A program made the translations under genes and the position numbers. DNA of 64,000 nucleotides from the NCBI RefSeq assembly GCF_004664715.2, contig NC_051073.1:66035664-66099663 (forward strand), written 5' to 3'. Position 1 is the stretch's first letter; the number at the start of each line of letters is the position of its first letter. This document shows, one piece after another, positions 11,609 through 20,930 of the stretch. Below the pieces are notes generated by a model that had not been told where the DNA came from, ran no database searches, and worked only from the letters and a program-made list of their open reading frames with translations. The stretch comes from Peromyscus leucopus (taxonomy: Eukaryota; Chordata; Mammalia; Rodentia; Cricetidae).

Positions 11609-12124
11609 GGCGGGGGGGAAGAGAGCATTCTTGGACCTATACCACCTGAATTATTATGTTCCTCCTTTTACAGGTCCCTTTCAGCCCATCAAGATGTTTG
11701 TTTTTTCCCAAAGTGAGTCTACACTGAACGGACTAGCCGGTTTCCCCACAGGACTGGTCCCAACCTGCTAGGGGAAGGCTCTGGCCATGGCCCGCTGTTT
11801 CAGGATACTCTTCACAGCATCATCTGGTCATTGAGATGGCCCCTGAACTGCTCTAAGTCCACCTTCCTTTATTCCATCATCAATAAAAAAGGTTGGGAAT
11901 CCAGATTGTTCAGCTGGGAAAGCTGAGAGTGACCGCAGATGGCTGAAGTTCTTCCCTGGGGCTGTGGGCTTGCACTGGGGAACGGACTGCCTATGAGCCA
12001 TGAGGGACCAGGGATGGGAGGATCTGAGAGCCGAATCTTCGGTTATGGCTGCACAACATTCTAGTAAAGTTTCAAAAAGAATGGAACGGGCAGTTTCAAA
12101 TCCCAGGTCATAGTGGGTGTGCCT
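11607..12124. other. Unassigned sequence between microsatellite and ORR1
   Basis: No repeat or exon is recognised. Confidence 0.4.
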
Positions 12125-12346
12125 CGAGCTCACTCACATTCAGCTGTTCTCCTTACACCTCACAGGATCACCTGATCAAGTGACCAGGGCCACTTCCTAC
12201 CTACCAGGTCTGGGCTCTCCCTCATTAATCATTAATCAAGAAAATGCTCCCCACCCCCAAGACTTGCCTAGGGCCAATCTGATGGAAGCATTTTCTTCCC
12301 GGATGACCCTAGCTTGTGTCAAGTTGACAAAAAAGCTGTTCAGTCT
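12125..12346 (-). mobile_element. ORR1-type MaLR LTR, partial
   Basis: TTAATCATTAATCAAGAAAA and GCTTGTGTCAAGTTGACAAA are the reverse complement of the left half of an ORR1 LTR. The right half of the LTR is missing. Confidence 0.8.
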
Positions 12347-12880
12347 ACACAAGTCTGTCCCTTGGACCACTCCCGTGGCCACAGTTATGTGTCAGCCTGA
12401 CGGGAAGTGGAGGGGCGAAGGAGCTCACATGCGCAGTCAGTGCCTTGACGCTGGCAGGCAGCTCCGTGTGATCTCTTATCACTCGGGAAGTTTCCTGAGA
12501 CGGTGTGTGTGTGTGGGGGGGGGATGCCAGAGAGGAGGCGAGGCGCCCAAGACCTCTTAGAGCTTTTTACCACATTCTGTGGGTCAGAACAAGACCAGCC
12601 TCGGTCCAAAGGAGGTGGAAAGGACTGCCAAGGACAGGGAAGGAAAGCTGAAAGGTGTTTACTACGATCACATTCAACCCGCCACACTTCCCAAATTGCC
12701 CTGGCCTCTGGGTGTTCCCTTACGATCCTGTGGGTCTCTGTAAGGACCATGTTACAAGTTTCTCTACCTGTGAAGAAGACTTCAGGGTCTAGTTGTCTAT
12801 CAAATATCTATCTGTCCCTTTCCACTTTGAAGGATCTGTTTGGTCAATCTCCACACAGTACTTTAGGGGGAAAAATGGCT
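12347..12880. other. Unassigned sequence
   Basis: A short GT run then G run lies at about 12504-12522. No gene or repeat is recognised. Confidence 0.4.
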
Positions 12881-12893
12881 TCATCTTGTTCTT

Positions 12894-13057
12894 TTTTTTT
12901 TTTTTTTTTAAGATTTATTTATTTATTATGTATACAGAAGAGGGCACCAGATCTCATTACAGATGGTTGTGAGCCACCATGTGGGTGCTGGGAATTGAAC
13001 TCAGGACCTCTGGAAGTGCAGTTGGTGCTCTTAACCTCTGAGCCATCTCTCCAGCCC
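12894..13057 (-). mobile_element. B2 SINE with 13-bp target-site duplication
   Basis: The minus-strand B2 is bounded by TCATCTTGTTCTT at 12881-12893 and 13058-13070. The body contains CAGAAGAGGGCACCAG at 12935-12950, which fits the CTCF-like core known from rodent B2 elements. The poly(A) reads as T on the left. Confidence 0.95.
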
Positions 13058-13070
13058 TCATCTTGTTCTT

Positions 13071-13519
13071 ATTAGTAAAACTAGTGAGTACAATAGACGA
13101 CTCCCCCACCCCAGGACTCCAGCCACTGACCCCCCAGGACTCCAGCCCCACACCAGTAACTCAGGGCACTGTCCTGCCCATGGAGGTTGCTTGGGGAAGG
13201 GCATCATAGACTGATAGCAGTTTACTACCCTGATGAGACATGAAAAGGAGTTTTCCAGAAGCCTCTGGGACAGAAGATCCCTTGTTCCTAAGAAAGTCCC
13301 ACTGGAATGGTTTCTCGTCTCTGTGTGTGGGAGGGAGGGCTAGACTGCTGCCTTTTATTTCTAAACTGAGGAAGGGCTGGAGCCGTCAAAAAGAGGAGGG
13401 CAACGCCAGGACAACATGAGGCAGGGTTGCAGAAGCTTGCTCACTCCGTGTGGGAAGGCCAGCCTTGGCTTCTGGACTTGCTTTAGCTCCGTGAGCCAAT
13501 AATGCTTCTTCCGTGGCTC
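13071..13519. other. Unassigned sequence
   Basis: A short direct repeat of CAGGACTCCAGCC lies near 13112-13147. Otherwise nothing is recognised. Confidence 0.4.
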
Positions 13520-14039
13520 GACTTAGTTAGGCTTTCTATTGCTGGGATAAAACACTAACACCAGATGCAACTTGGGGAAGAAAAAGGTCTATTTCAGATT
13601 ACAGCTCTCAGCTCACACTCCACTGGTGAGAGAAGTCAGGGCAGGAACCTGGAGGCAGGAACTGAAGCAGAGGCCATCTATAAACATCACACTAATGAGT
13701 TCATTCATTCATTTTACGCTTACTAAGAAAGGTTTACTTGTGACTTTTAGATATTTTTTTTAGAAAAAGCACAAAAGTATAAGGAAACAAAACCAGATAA
13801 TCAGCTGCTTGTTGGCTTGCTCCCCATGGCTTGCTCAGACTGCTTTCTTACAGCACCCAGGACCACCAGCCCAGGAGTGGTGTCACCCACAGTGAGCTGG
13901 GCCCTCCTCCATGCATTAAGAATCAAGAAAAATCAAGGCTTGCCCACAAGCCAGTCTGATGGGGAACATTTTCTCAGCCGAGGGGCTTTCTTCCCACATG
14001 GCTCTAGCTGGTGTCAAGCTGACATAAAACCAACCAGCA
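13520..14039 (-). mobile_element. ORR1-type MaLR solo LTR, interrupted
   Basis: It begins with CTTAGTTAGGCTTTCTATTG and ends near GTGTCAAGCTGACATAAAAC, the two ends of an ORR1 LTR read in reverse. The LTR is split by a foreign 129-bp segment at 13679-13807. Left and right LTR parts resume almost directly, with only about 8-10 LTR bases missing at the junction. No internal retroviral sequence is attached. Confidence 0.9.
13679..13807 (-). other. Inserted inverted copy of 15809-15940
   Basis: This segment is the reverse complement of 15809-15940. By eye there are about seven substitutions and one length difference in an A/T run over about 130 bases. It starts at TATAAACATCACACTAATGA and ends at CCAGATAATCAGCTG. 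It sits inside the ORR1 LTR and has no poly(A) tail, no SINE or LTR ends and no clear target duplication. GCTG at the right junction occurs both in the segment and in the expected LTR sequence, a possible microhomology. Confidence 0.85.
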
Positions 14040-14424
14040 CCAAGTGTTGTGTGTGAGTCAGGGCCTGAAGCTGTTCGATGATGCATCAAATAACTCCATT
14101 CCTAAGCTGCAAAGTAGGTAACAATTGTTAACGAAGATAATCGCTAATGTTTTCTTGCCTAAACATAGGTGGAAGGTTGTGTGTCACGGCAGAGCTAGGA
14201 ACATCCTAGACATCACCTGTTCAAGTGGTTCACTCACCAAGGGAGGAAATGACAGCTTTTTTCACTGTCACAGCTCCCGCGTGGCCACTGCAGGAGACTG
14301 TCTCAGCATATGCCCTCCCGATAGCATAGGTGTTTATGGGCCTGTGTGAAAACACAAGAGCCATCATTAGATTCCTCCTTCGAATGTGCAATTCTAAATG
14401 ACCACACTGGAAATCTGTCTGGAA
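14040..14424. other. Unassigned sequence
   Basis: A near-palindrome GTAACAATTGTTAAC lies at about 14118-14132. No repeat is assigned. Confidence 0.4.
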
Positions 14425-14985
14425 GTTTAACACACCTCTGCCCTACCACCCAGCAATTCCGCTAGCAGGTATTTGCCCTGGCAGAATGAAATCAGGTGGA
14501 TTCTCATTGGCCTCCGCAGGAATTTTTATGGCAGTTTTATTCACCAAAGCTTAAACTGGATGCATCCCAGATGTCCAACAACAGGTGTGGGAATCCATAG
14601 CAAACTGTGGTGTATCCATGCAGTGAAATAATGTTCAGAATGAACGAAGAAAAGAAGAACAGATTACTGGAGCCTGCAATAACACAGGTCACAGAAACAC
14701 ACCAAGCAAAGGAAACCAGCCGGAAAGAGGACACTTTGCATCATTCCATGTATATGGCATGGTAGAGAAACAAATCCAGTCCAGAGGTCAGAAATGAGGC
14801 TAGCAGCTGCTTCACACCATAGGCGGACAGAGGGCCTCTAGGAAAGGCCATGAAGGAAACTTCTGGAGCGGCAGAAATATTCTGTTTCTGGCTGGGTGAT
14901 GGGTCACATGGGTATTATTCATTTGTCAGCCTTGAATAAGCATCTGAGATCTGCGTGTTTCACTTCACGGGAGCCTGTCGGGAGG
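14425..14985 (+). mobile_element. L1M-type LINE 3' end remnant
   Basis: Old L1M landmarks occur in order: CACCCAGCAATTCC, CCCAGATGTCCAACAACAGG, TGTGGTGTATCCATGCAGTG, TGCATCATTCCATGTATATG, TTTGTCAGCCTTGAATAAGC and GATCTGCGTGTTTCACTTCA. This is the last part of ORF2 and the 3' UTR of an ancestral L1. It is heavily diverged and cannot encode protein. Confidence 0.8.
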
Positions 14986-15631
14986 TGGGGGGAATTTTAA
15001 GCAAACTTCTAGCCGTGGAAAGGAAGGCACAGCTTCAGTGGTCTGCGTAGCAGGAGAATGTACAGGCACAGAAGAGTTAAGCCGCTCGAGTGAGTTTGGA
15101 GGGCGTATCCTGGTCCAGGGCTTTGGAGAACTGTCTGTCCCCACAGATCCCAACATGGGGGTGGGGGGCAGCCAGCGTCTTAGGTTCCATGCCAGGGCTG
15201 AGCTGTCACCATGGGCCCGACCACAGCTGCTTTAATAGCAGGTTGGGAGAGCCGTTTCCTCCCAGCCCTGCAGCCACATCAGTCACTGGCAGTATACCCT
15301 CTGGCCTTCTTCCCCTCACCGCCGACTGCCTCGTGGAGTTCACTGAAGAGCCTTCCCTTTCCTCACCCTCAGATACCCTTCCGGAAGGTTCCCCGGCCCA
15401 GGCCGCCCTTTGCATTACCCGAACTTCATGGGTGATAAATCCTGGCTCTCTCTGGAATTCTGGGACCGCTTCCCTGGACCACTGCAACAATCCTTTCTGT
15501 AACTAATTTTTTTTTTTTTTCAAATTGCTCTTTGGGATTTCATATTCCCTACCAAACTGTCAAACCAGGGTCTTTCCAGATGCTAATATCTGGTATTAAA
15601 TTGCTAGACTGGATGGTCCTCCAAAACTCAC

Positions 15632-15633
<2 letters not shown>
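14986..15633. other. Unassigned GC-rich sequence
   Basis: No repeat or exon is recognised. A T run of about 14 lies at about 15508-15521. An open frame of 138 codons (15090-15506) is not gene-like. Confidence 0.4.

Positions 15634-15674
<41 letters not shown>
15634..15674. repeat. (GT)n microsatellite
   Basis: An uninterrupted GT run of about 20 units. Confidence 0.97.
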
Positions 15675-15676
<2 letters not shown>

Positions 15677-15808
15677 TATGTGTATTCAAATTATATCTTA
15701 GTCACTTACCAATTTCTCCACTAAAAGGCACCTTCCCAAATGTCACATTTATCCTATTGGAGATGGTCCTAGCCCCAGCATCAAGCCATAAGCCTCTTGG
15801 AGAACACA

Positions 15809-15940
15809 CAGCTGATTATCTGGTTTTGTTTCCTTATACTTTCGTGCTTTTTCTTAAAAAAAAAAAATCTATAAGTCACAAGTAAACCTTTTTTAATAAG
15901 CATAAAATGAATGGATGAACTCATTAGTGTGATGTTTATA
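15809..15940 (+). other. Apparent source of the inverted copy at 13679-13807
   Basis: The 132-bp segment runs from CAGCTGATTATCTGG to GTGTGATGTTTATA. Its flanks on both sides are unrelated to the flanks of the copy. The flanking sequence here looks unique, whereas the other copy interrupts an LTR, so this one is the likelier original. I do not recognise it as a transposon family. Confidence 0.75.
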
Positions 15941-16589
15941 TTTTCAATGTAAAATGAACTCTAAGACGCCAGACACATGGCACCCAGATGAAGCCTGGCT
16001 ATCTGGATCTGGGACCTGGGACGGGTCCAGGAAATTTCGGTCACACGCAGCACGCCACAGCTTGGGAAAGCGTGTCTGCCACGGCAGCCCCCAGCCTACT
16101 TCCTTCTGTTTCTCCTCTGATTACAGCAGCCTGTGTTCGTCTTTGGTCAAATACCCAGGGATACAGCTCGCCTAGGGGGTGAGGGAGAGTCTGGACTGCC
16201 AGGGCTCAGAGCAGCTCAGTCAGTTCCCTCTTCTCAGGGTTCTCCCTTAGGTGGGCCCAGTGTGGGGGGGAAGTGGGAGCAATGTATCAGGAAGCTGGGC
16301 TCCTGGCCACCTACGTCTTCCGCCAGGGCTGGGGCACTTGGATCTGTTTTCTATCTGGGGCTTCTGTGGAAACCTATGAAAGCCACCAACTACTACCAAC
16401 CACCACCTCCACGGGGACTGCGCCCAGAGCCAACTGACCCTCTCCAGACTGCCGCGTGAAGGTGTGCTCGCTGAACGGACCATGGTGAACAATCTGCCTG
16501 CCTTGTCAGTGTCCATCACTACCTGGGAGACAGGCTGGTGGGCAAGACTGGTGTCGGGGCAAACTGAGCATCCACCTTCTCTGTTAAAC
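15941..16589. other. Unassigned sequence
   Basis: No repeat or exon is recognised. A short G run lies at about 16264-16270. Confidence 0.4.
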
Positions 16590-16684
16590 GTCCTTTTCCC
16601 CTCCCCCCTCCCCCTTTTCCCTCCCCCCTCCATTCTCCCTTCCTCTCTCTCCCCCTCCCCCCTTTTGCTTCTCTTCCCCCCAGA
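16590..16684 (-). other. C-rich tract; minus-strand G-quadruplex candidate
   Basis: C runs of 3-6 are separated by one to four T at about 16594-16630, which gives at least five G runs on the minus strand. Mixed C/T runs continue to about 16684. On the plus strand it could fold as an i-motif. Confidence 0.7.
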
Positions 16685-16689
16685 GCAAG

Positions 16690-17405
16690 CCTGGTTGTCT
16701 TGCCTGCGCGCTCCAGACCTTCCTGTGGCTGTAAATTCCTTTCACACTTTTGAGTTGTTTCAAAGTGAATTTAGGAGGCGCGTGAGCCTTCCCTCTTGTC
16801 TAGACACAATTTCAGCGGGCAGAGGAGCTGGGCCTGTCTGCGATTCTCACTTGAGTCCACCTGGGCCCATCTGCTGCTGTCATAAATCTACAGGGAGCCG
16901 AAAGTGACTGCCAGAAAGGGGGGGTAGGCGGCGGCGTGGGGTGGGGATGCTGCGAGAGTTTTCCTGGCTGCCAGTTGCCCGGAACCGCTTCTGCCAGGCC
17001 GTGTGAAGCGCTGACTCAGCAGAACCTGGCTGCCTCTTGGAGACACGGGGCAGGATGTGAATTGGAAAGCCCAGCCCGGAGCCCACCACAAAGCAAATGC
17101 TGAACAAAAGGTTAATTCCACGGATAAACAGCCCTCGGTGGCGCTTGACTGCGCGTCTGGTTCCCATTTCGCGGTGCCCATTCTACCAGATGCTCCCTCC
17201 TTTAACACGTCCCGCTCCGGCGGAGATGAAACACAAAACCAGAAAGCTGCAAACGCTGCTGCCAGCCCTGGGTGGCAACAGGCAGGGACAGAGAAATCTC
17301 TGGAAGGGTCCTAGACGTCCCCAGGTGGTAACACCGCAACCGGGAGGTGGGGCGGGGCGGGGGCGGGGCGGAGGACCAGCTACTTATGCCTCACCAGACG
17401 GCTCA
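16690..17405. promoter_or_regulatory. Repeat-free GC-rich zone with MARE-like site and GC boxes
   Basis: CpGs cluster from about 16710 to 17405 with no SINE or LTR. CGCTGACTCAGCA at 17009-17021 differs by one base from the 13-bp T-MARE palindrome bound by MAF/NRF2-type bZIP proteins. GC boxes (GGGGCGGGGC and overlapping copies) occur at about 17349-17371 and also form a G-quadruplex candidate. Binding is inferred from motif match alone. No exon is recognised, so enhancer or orphan promoter cannot be told apart. Confidence 0.4.
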
Positions 17406-17499
17406 GTCTGAGAGATATTTTTAAAAACATAAAATGTGAATGGCAGCAGCGGGGCCAGCTCTTCACCGTTCCTTTTGTGCGCTGATGGAATGTAAGAGA

Positions 17500-17625
17500 G
17501 GCAAGCCACACGTAGTGGCTCACGTCACCTTGAAACCCAGGAGCCAGGAGGCTGTGGCAGGAGGATCAGGAATTCAAGGCCGTTTGAGGATAGGTGAGAC
17601 CCTGTCTCAAAACAAAAATGAAACA
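17500..17625 (+). mobile_element. Old B1 (proto-B1-like) SINE
   Basis: GTAGTGGCTCACGTCACCTT, GGAGGCTGTGGCAGGAGGAT, ATTCAAGGCCG and GAGACCCTGTCTCAAAA follow 7SL-derived B1 order and a short A-rich tail follows. It is strongly diverged. Confidence 0.7.
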
Positions 17626-18489
17626 GGAAGCAAAGAGCGACCCGAGCGTCAACCTGCGTTTCCCAGGCTTGGGAGGCTGGATGCTTTCCTTGCATATCTT
17701 CCTGTGTATAATTTACGACCCCAAGTGTCCACTAGTCACCCTTTGAGCATACAAAAAGGACCTTCCATATATTAGGCACTGACTGCATTCTGTATGGAGA
17801 GCAACATGGTCCCTCGTGTTTCCTTAGTGAAGGACCCGGACTTGGTCGTCTTTGGATAGTCTGTAAGATAGGAAATAGGAGTTTGCAATTGCACCATTGA
17901 GAGCACTCTGTGTTTTCTGTCCCTGTATCCCCGAGGTGGCTCTTGTCTGGTCCCATCTGGAAAGTGAAGATGCTGTCCTGTCCTGGATGCTTTCCAGTTC
18001 ACAGGCAGAGAGAACAAGGGACTGGGCCCTGAGGTATTCTCCATCATGTTGAACACTGTGTCCAATTGCATTGTCCAAAGCAGCAGGTAGCTATGAAAGG
18101 CCTGTAGACCCCCACTGTGACCCGCCTTGGCTGCTGGTGAAAGGTCAGTTCTCAGGCAAGACTCTGACCCTTAACTTTTTTGTGACGAGTGTCACAAGGT
18201 AAATTAATCAGATTTATGGCATTAAGCTCCACCAATATCTTTATCCTCTCAGCTCCTTTTCTCCAGCAAAGTTCTCTGTTGGGGGTGGGGGTGGGGGGGA
18301 ATCTTTCTGATGAAGGGTGAGAAGTGTTTTTGGTGTGTTATTCTCACAGTTTTTGCTACAGAGTGAAATCCATCAGGCATATAGAGAGGCCAAGGCAGCC
18401 CTTCCTTCAAAGCAGAGCTTTTATAAGTTATAACGAACTGTCCTGGCACTCAGTCAAATAAATGCTCCTAACTGTGGGGACAATAGCGA
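17626..18489. other. Unassigned sequence
   Basis: No repeat or exon is recognised. A short G-rich run lies at about 18281-18299. Confidence 0.4.
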
Positions 18490-18790
18490 GGCCAGGGTTG
18501 GCTGGTGCCCGTCGGCTTCTTGATTTGGGGCAGAGTCGCCTTCTTCGACCCGCACAAGTCAGCAAGACCCACAATTAGGAAGCTTTGGGCTCATTCCGTG
18601 CAGTCCGAAACAGTTGCGGGGTCTGAACGGGACTCAGAGGGGCAGGTGGGCTGCGAGGGGCTACACAGAGAACCCGGCAACCTCAAAGTTCCCGGCAGGA
18701 GCCGGAAGGCGGGAGACTGCTGACGTCACAGGTGCTTTTCATCCGGCCTCGCAGGAGAACACCAACGTCCTGCTGGTAGAAATTTGTCAG
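18490..18790. promoter_or_regulatory. CpG-rich patch with ETS and perfect CRE motifs
   Basis: About 17 CpGs lie in 290 bases of non-repeat sequence. GCCGGAAG (ETS core) at about 18701-18708 is followed 12 bases later by the perfect CRE palindrome TGACGTCA at 18721-18728. This pairing is common in CpG promoters. I see no TATA box, exon or coding start nearby. Direction is unknown. Confidence 0.4.
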
Positions 18791-19084
18791 CAAATTTTTT
18801 CTCATTCAGAAGTGACAGGATCCAGGAGACACTGGCTAGATATGATGACTTGATTAAGGCTTGTGCAGGGGACCCAGATGCCTGGGGACTGGCGGAGAGG
18901 GAGCGTATCCCCCCACCCTCCCCCCCAAGTCTTTCACCAGGAGAGCTGACAGGCTGCAGCTGGTGGATTTCTCTGTTCTAGGCTGCGAGGGTGTCAACAT
19001 TCTGGATTCAGTGCCCCTGTGGTTTGCTATAGCTCTGGACAGAAAAGGAAAATAACACACAGGGCTGTTTTTTCCCATAGGGAT

Positions 19085-19170
19085 TGGCAGTGTGGAAGAT
19101 CACACAGATTCAACAAATACATCCTAAGCACCTACTGTGTGCTGAGCGAGCCTTGAGCACCCTCTCTAAG
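19085..19170 (-). mobile_element. L2 LINE 3' end remnant
   Basis: CAACAAATACATCCTAAGCA followed by CCTACTGTGTGCTGAG is the reverse complement of the conserved L2 tail. Only the last 80 or so bases are readable. Confidence 0.45.
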
Positions 19171-19339
19171 ATGACATGGAGATGGATGCCGGAGTGGGGG
19201 TGGGGATAAGCCATCTTCACATCGGGCCAAGAGTATTGCTAAAGAGAAGATCAGTAAGTACAAAGCTTAACGGGGAGGGAACCAGACATGCTATAGCTCT
19301 ATTTCATATACGAGAGCAAATATCCCTCCCACTTTCTGA

Positions 19340-19450
19340 TTAGAGTAAAGGTGGCGAAACTTCGTGACAGTGTTGTTGTAAGGATTGGATGAAATAATGT
19401 CCATAAAACGCACAGTACCGTGCCTTCCGGATAAGAAGAAGTCAACGCGT
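19340..19450 (+). mobile_element. MIR SINE, 3' part
   Basis: GTTGTTGTAAGGATTGGATG, then AAATAATGTCCATAAAACGC and GTACCGTGCC follow the MIR 3' half. Confidence 0.55.
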
Positions 19451-19544
19451 GTTACTGACTTTTACAATTGCAATGATTGCTTATTAAGCCATTTGACATC
19501 CACCATAGTGCTATAGGCTACATGGGCAGGGACATCAGCTCCAC

Positions 19545-19690
19545 CTTGTAACTAAAGAATCTGAGTCCACATAAGGGAAGCTCTTTGTCCAGGGTCACAC
19601 AGCAGGCTAGTGGCAAATGGCAGCACCCCAGACTCCCAAGATAGCTTGCAGACATGCCCCTTAAGAGCTAAAGAGCGTAGTGTTTGCCCA
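19545..19690 (-). mobile_element. MIR SINE
   Basis: CAGGGTCACACAGCAGGCTA and GTGGCAAATGGCAG are the reverse complement of the MIR core. Confidence 0.6.
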
Positions 19691-20252
19691 AGCAAGAAAT
19701 GAACACTGTATGGGACCTCTGAGATTTGGGGGGGGTGGGATTTGTTACAGTAGTTTAGCATTCCTTAATGTGACCAACAACAGACTCTCCCGGGGATGCC
19801 TTGAGTCAGGGAATCTCAGAAGCCAACAGGGACCCTTAAATAAGAGGGCTCTTGTGGACTGTGGAGGAGAAGATGAAACTGTGAGGACATCTTGTCTATT
19901 GGGGTTCACTTTGATTGCTTCTTTTCAGGTTACTTTGAAGTTTTTGTCCCAGGCGATGGGGTTGGGGGCAAGGAGAGCCGCGCCGCTTCTTCCTCTGCAC
20001 CAGTGACAGAGGGCAGTTGTATGCTGTAAATCTTCCTGTTTGGAAACAGAAGGTCAAGAATGCACGAGGACAAGGAGGAGCTGGGCTGGAAGGAAAGACA
20101 AACGTAAGCGCGGACAAATACAACCTGGTAATAAACGACGGCTTTAATCTCTTTTTCTACTGCCAAGATTGCCACTGGCCTCCATGGCGTCTCCCATCCT
20201 GGCCTCTACATACCACGCCAGTTACCTAGGCACGTGAGCATTCCTGCATTTG
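19691..20252. other. Unassigned sequence
   Basis: No repeat or exon is recognised. Confidence 0.4.
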
Positions 20253-20270
20253 CTTTTCTTTCTTTCTTTT

Positions 20271-20341
<71 letters not shown>

Positions 20342-20392
20342 CTTTCTTTCTCTCTCTCTCTCTCTCCCTCCCTCCCTCCCTCCCTCCTCCCT

Positions 20393-20460
<68 letters not shown>
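20253..20460. repeat. 208-nt pure pyrimidine, mirror-ordered tract
   Basis: Every base from 20253 to 20460 is C or T. The order is (TTTC)n, (TC)n, (CCCT)n with one CTCC break, (TC)n, then (TTTC)n, a nearly mirror-symmetric arrangement. Such homopurine-homopyrimidine mirror repeats are the classic sequence for intramolecular triplex (H-DNA). It probably began as the A-tail of the minus-strand SINE just downstream. Confidence 0.95.
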
Positions 20461-20519
20461 GTGTGTATACACACGCCTGTGACTGGAGGTTGGTGTTGAG
20501 CGTCTCCCTCGGTCACTAT

Positions 20520-20704
20520 CCATCTTTATTTTTGAGACAGGCTCTCACTGAATCTGGAGCTCACCTATTGGGCTCTCCTGGTTGTCCAGCAAGTTCCAGA
20601 AAGACCTCTTGCCTCTGCCTTCTTGGCACTGAGATTGCACCCATGCCTTGCTATGGCCAGCTAAGCTCAGGTTTTCATGCCTGTATAGCCACCTCCCTAG
20701 CCCC
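20520..20704 (-). mobile_element. B4 SINE
   Basis: TTTTGAGACAGGCTCTCACT, CTGGAGCTCACCTATTGGGC and AGCCACCTCCCTAGCCCC are the minus-strand B4 layout (a B1-like part and an ID-like head). Its tail side faces the pyrimidine tract. Confidence 0.75.
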
Positions 20705-20799
20705 TCATCCTTGAATTTTTCTGTCAACCAAATAATCATACTAGGTCCTTCTGCCTGAGACATGCCTCATCTACTTCTTTAGTAGAACCCCAGGATCTT

Positions 20800-20930
20800 T
20801 AAGACCTTGTCTGAAGGCTACCTCCTCCAGGAAGCTTTCGTTCTTGGGCATCATCCAACATTTGTGACTTTGCCCTTCTCCTGTTCACCGGGATCCACGC
20901 CACCTTAGGTTGTCTTTGCCTGTGTGTAGG
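20800..20930 (+). mobile_element. L2 LINE remnant
   Basis: GGCTACCTCCTCCAGGAAGC is a well-kept piece of the L2 3' region. The rest is diverged. Confidence 0.5.

Noticed and set aside
17139..17153. CTCF-like CTCGGTGGCGCTT
   Set aside because: One core base deviates (C for A) and the left part of the motif is poor.
20206..20714. Long open frames over the pyrimidine tract
   Set aside because: They encode only Phe/Leu/Ser or Lys/Glu/Arg repeats read from simple sequence.
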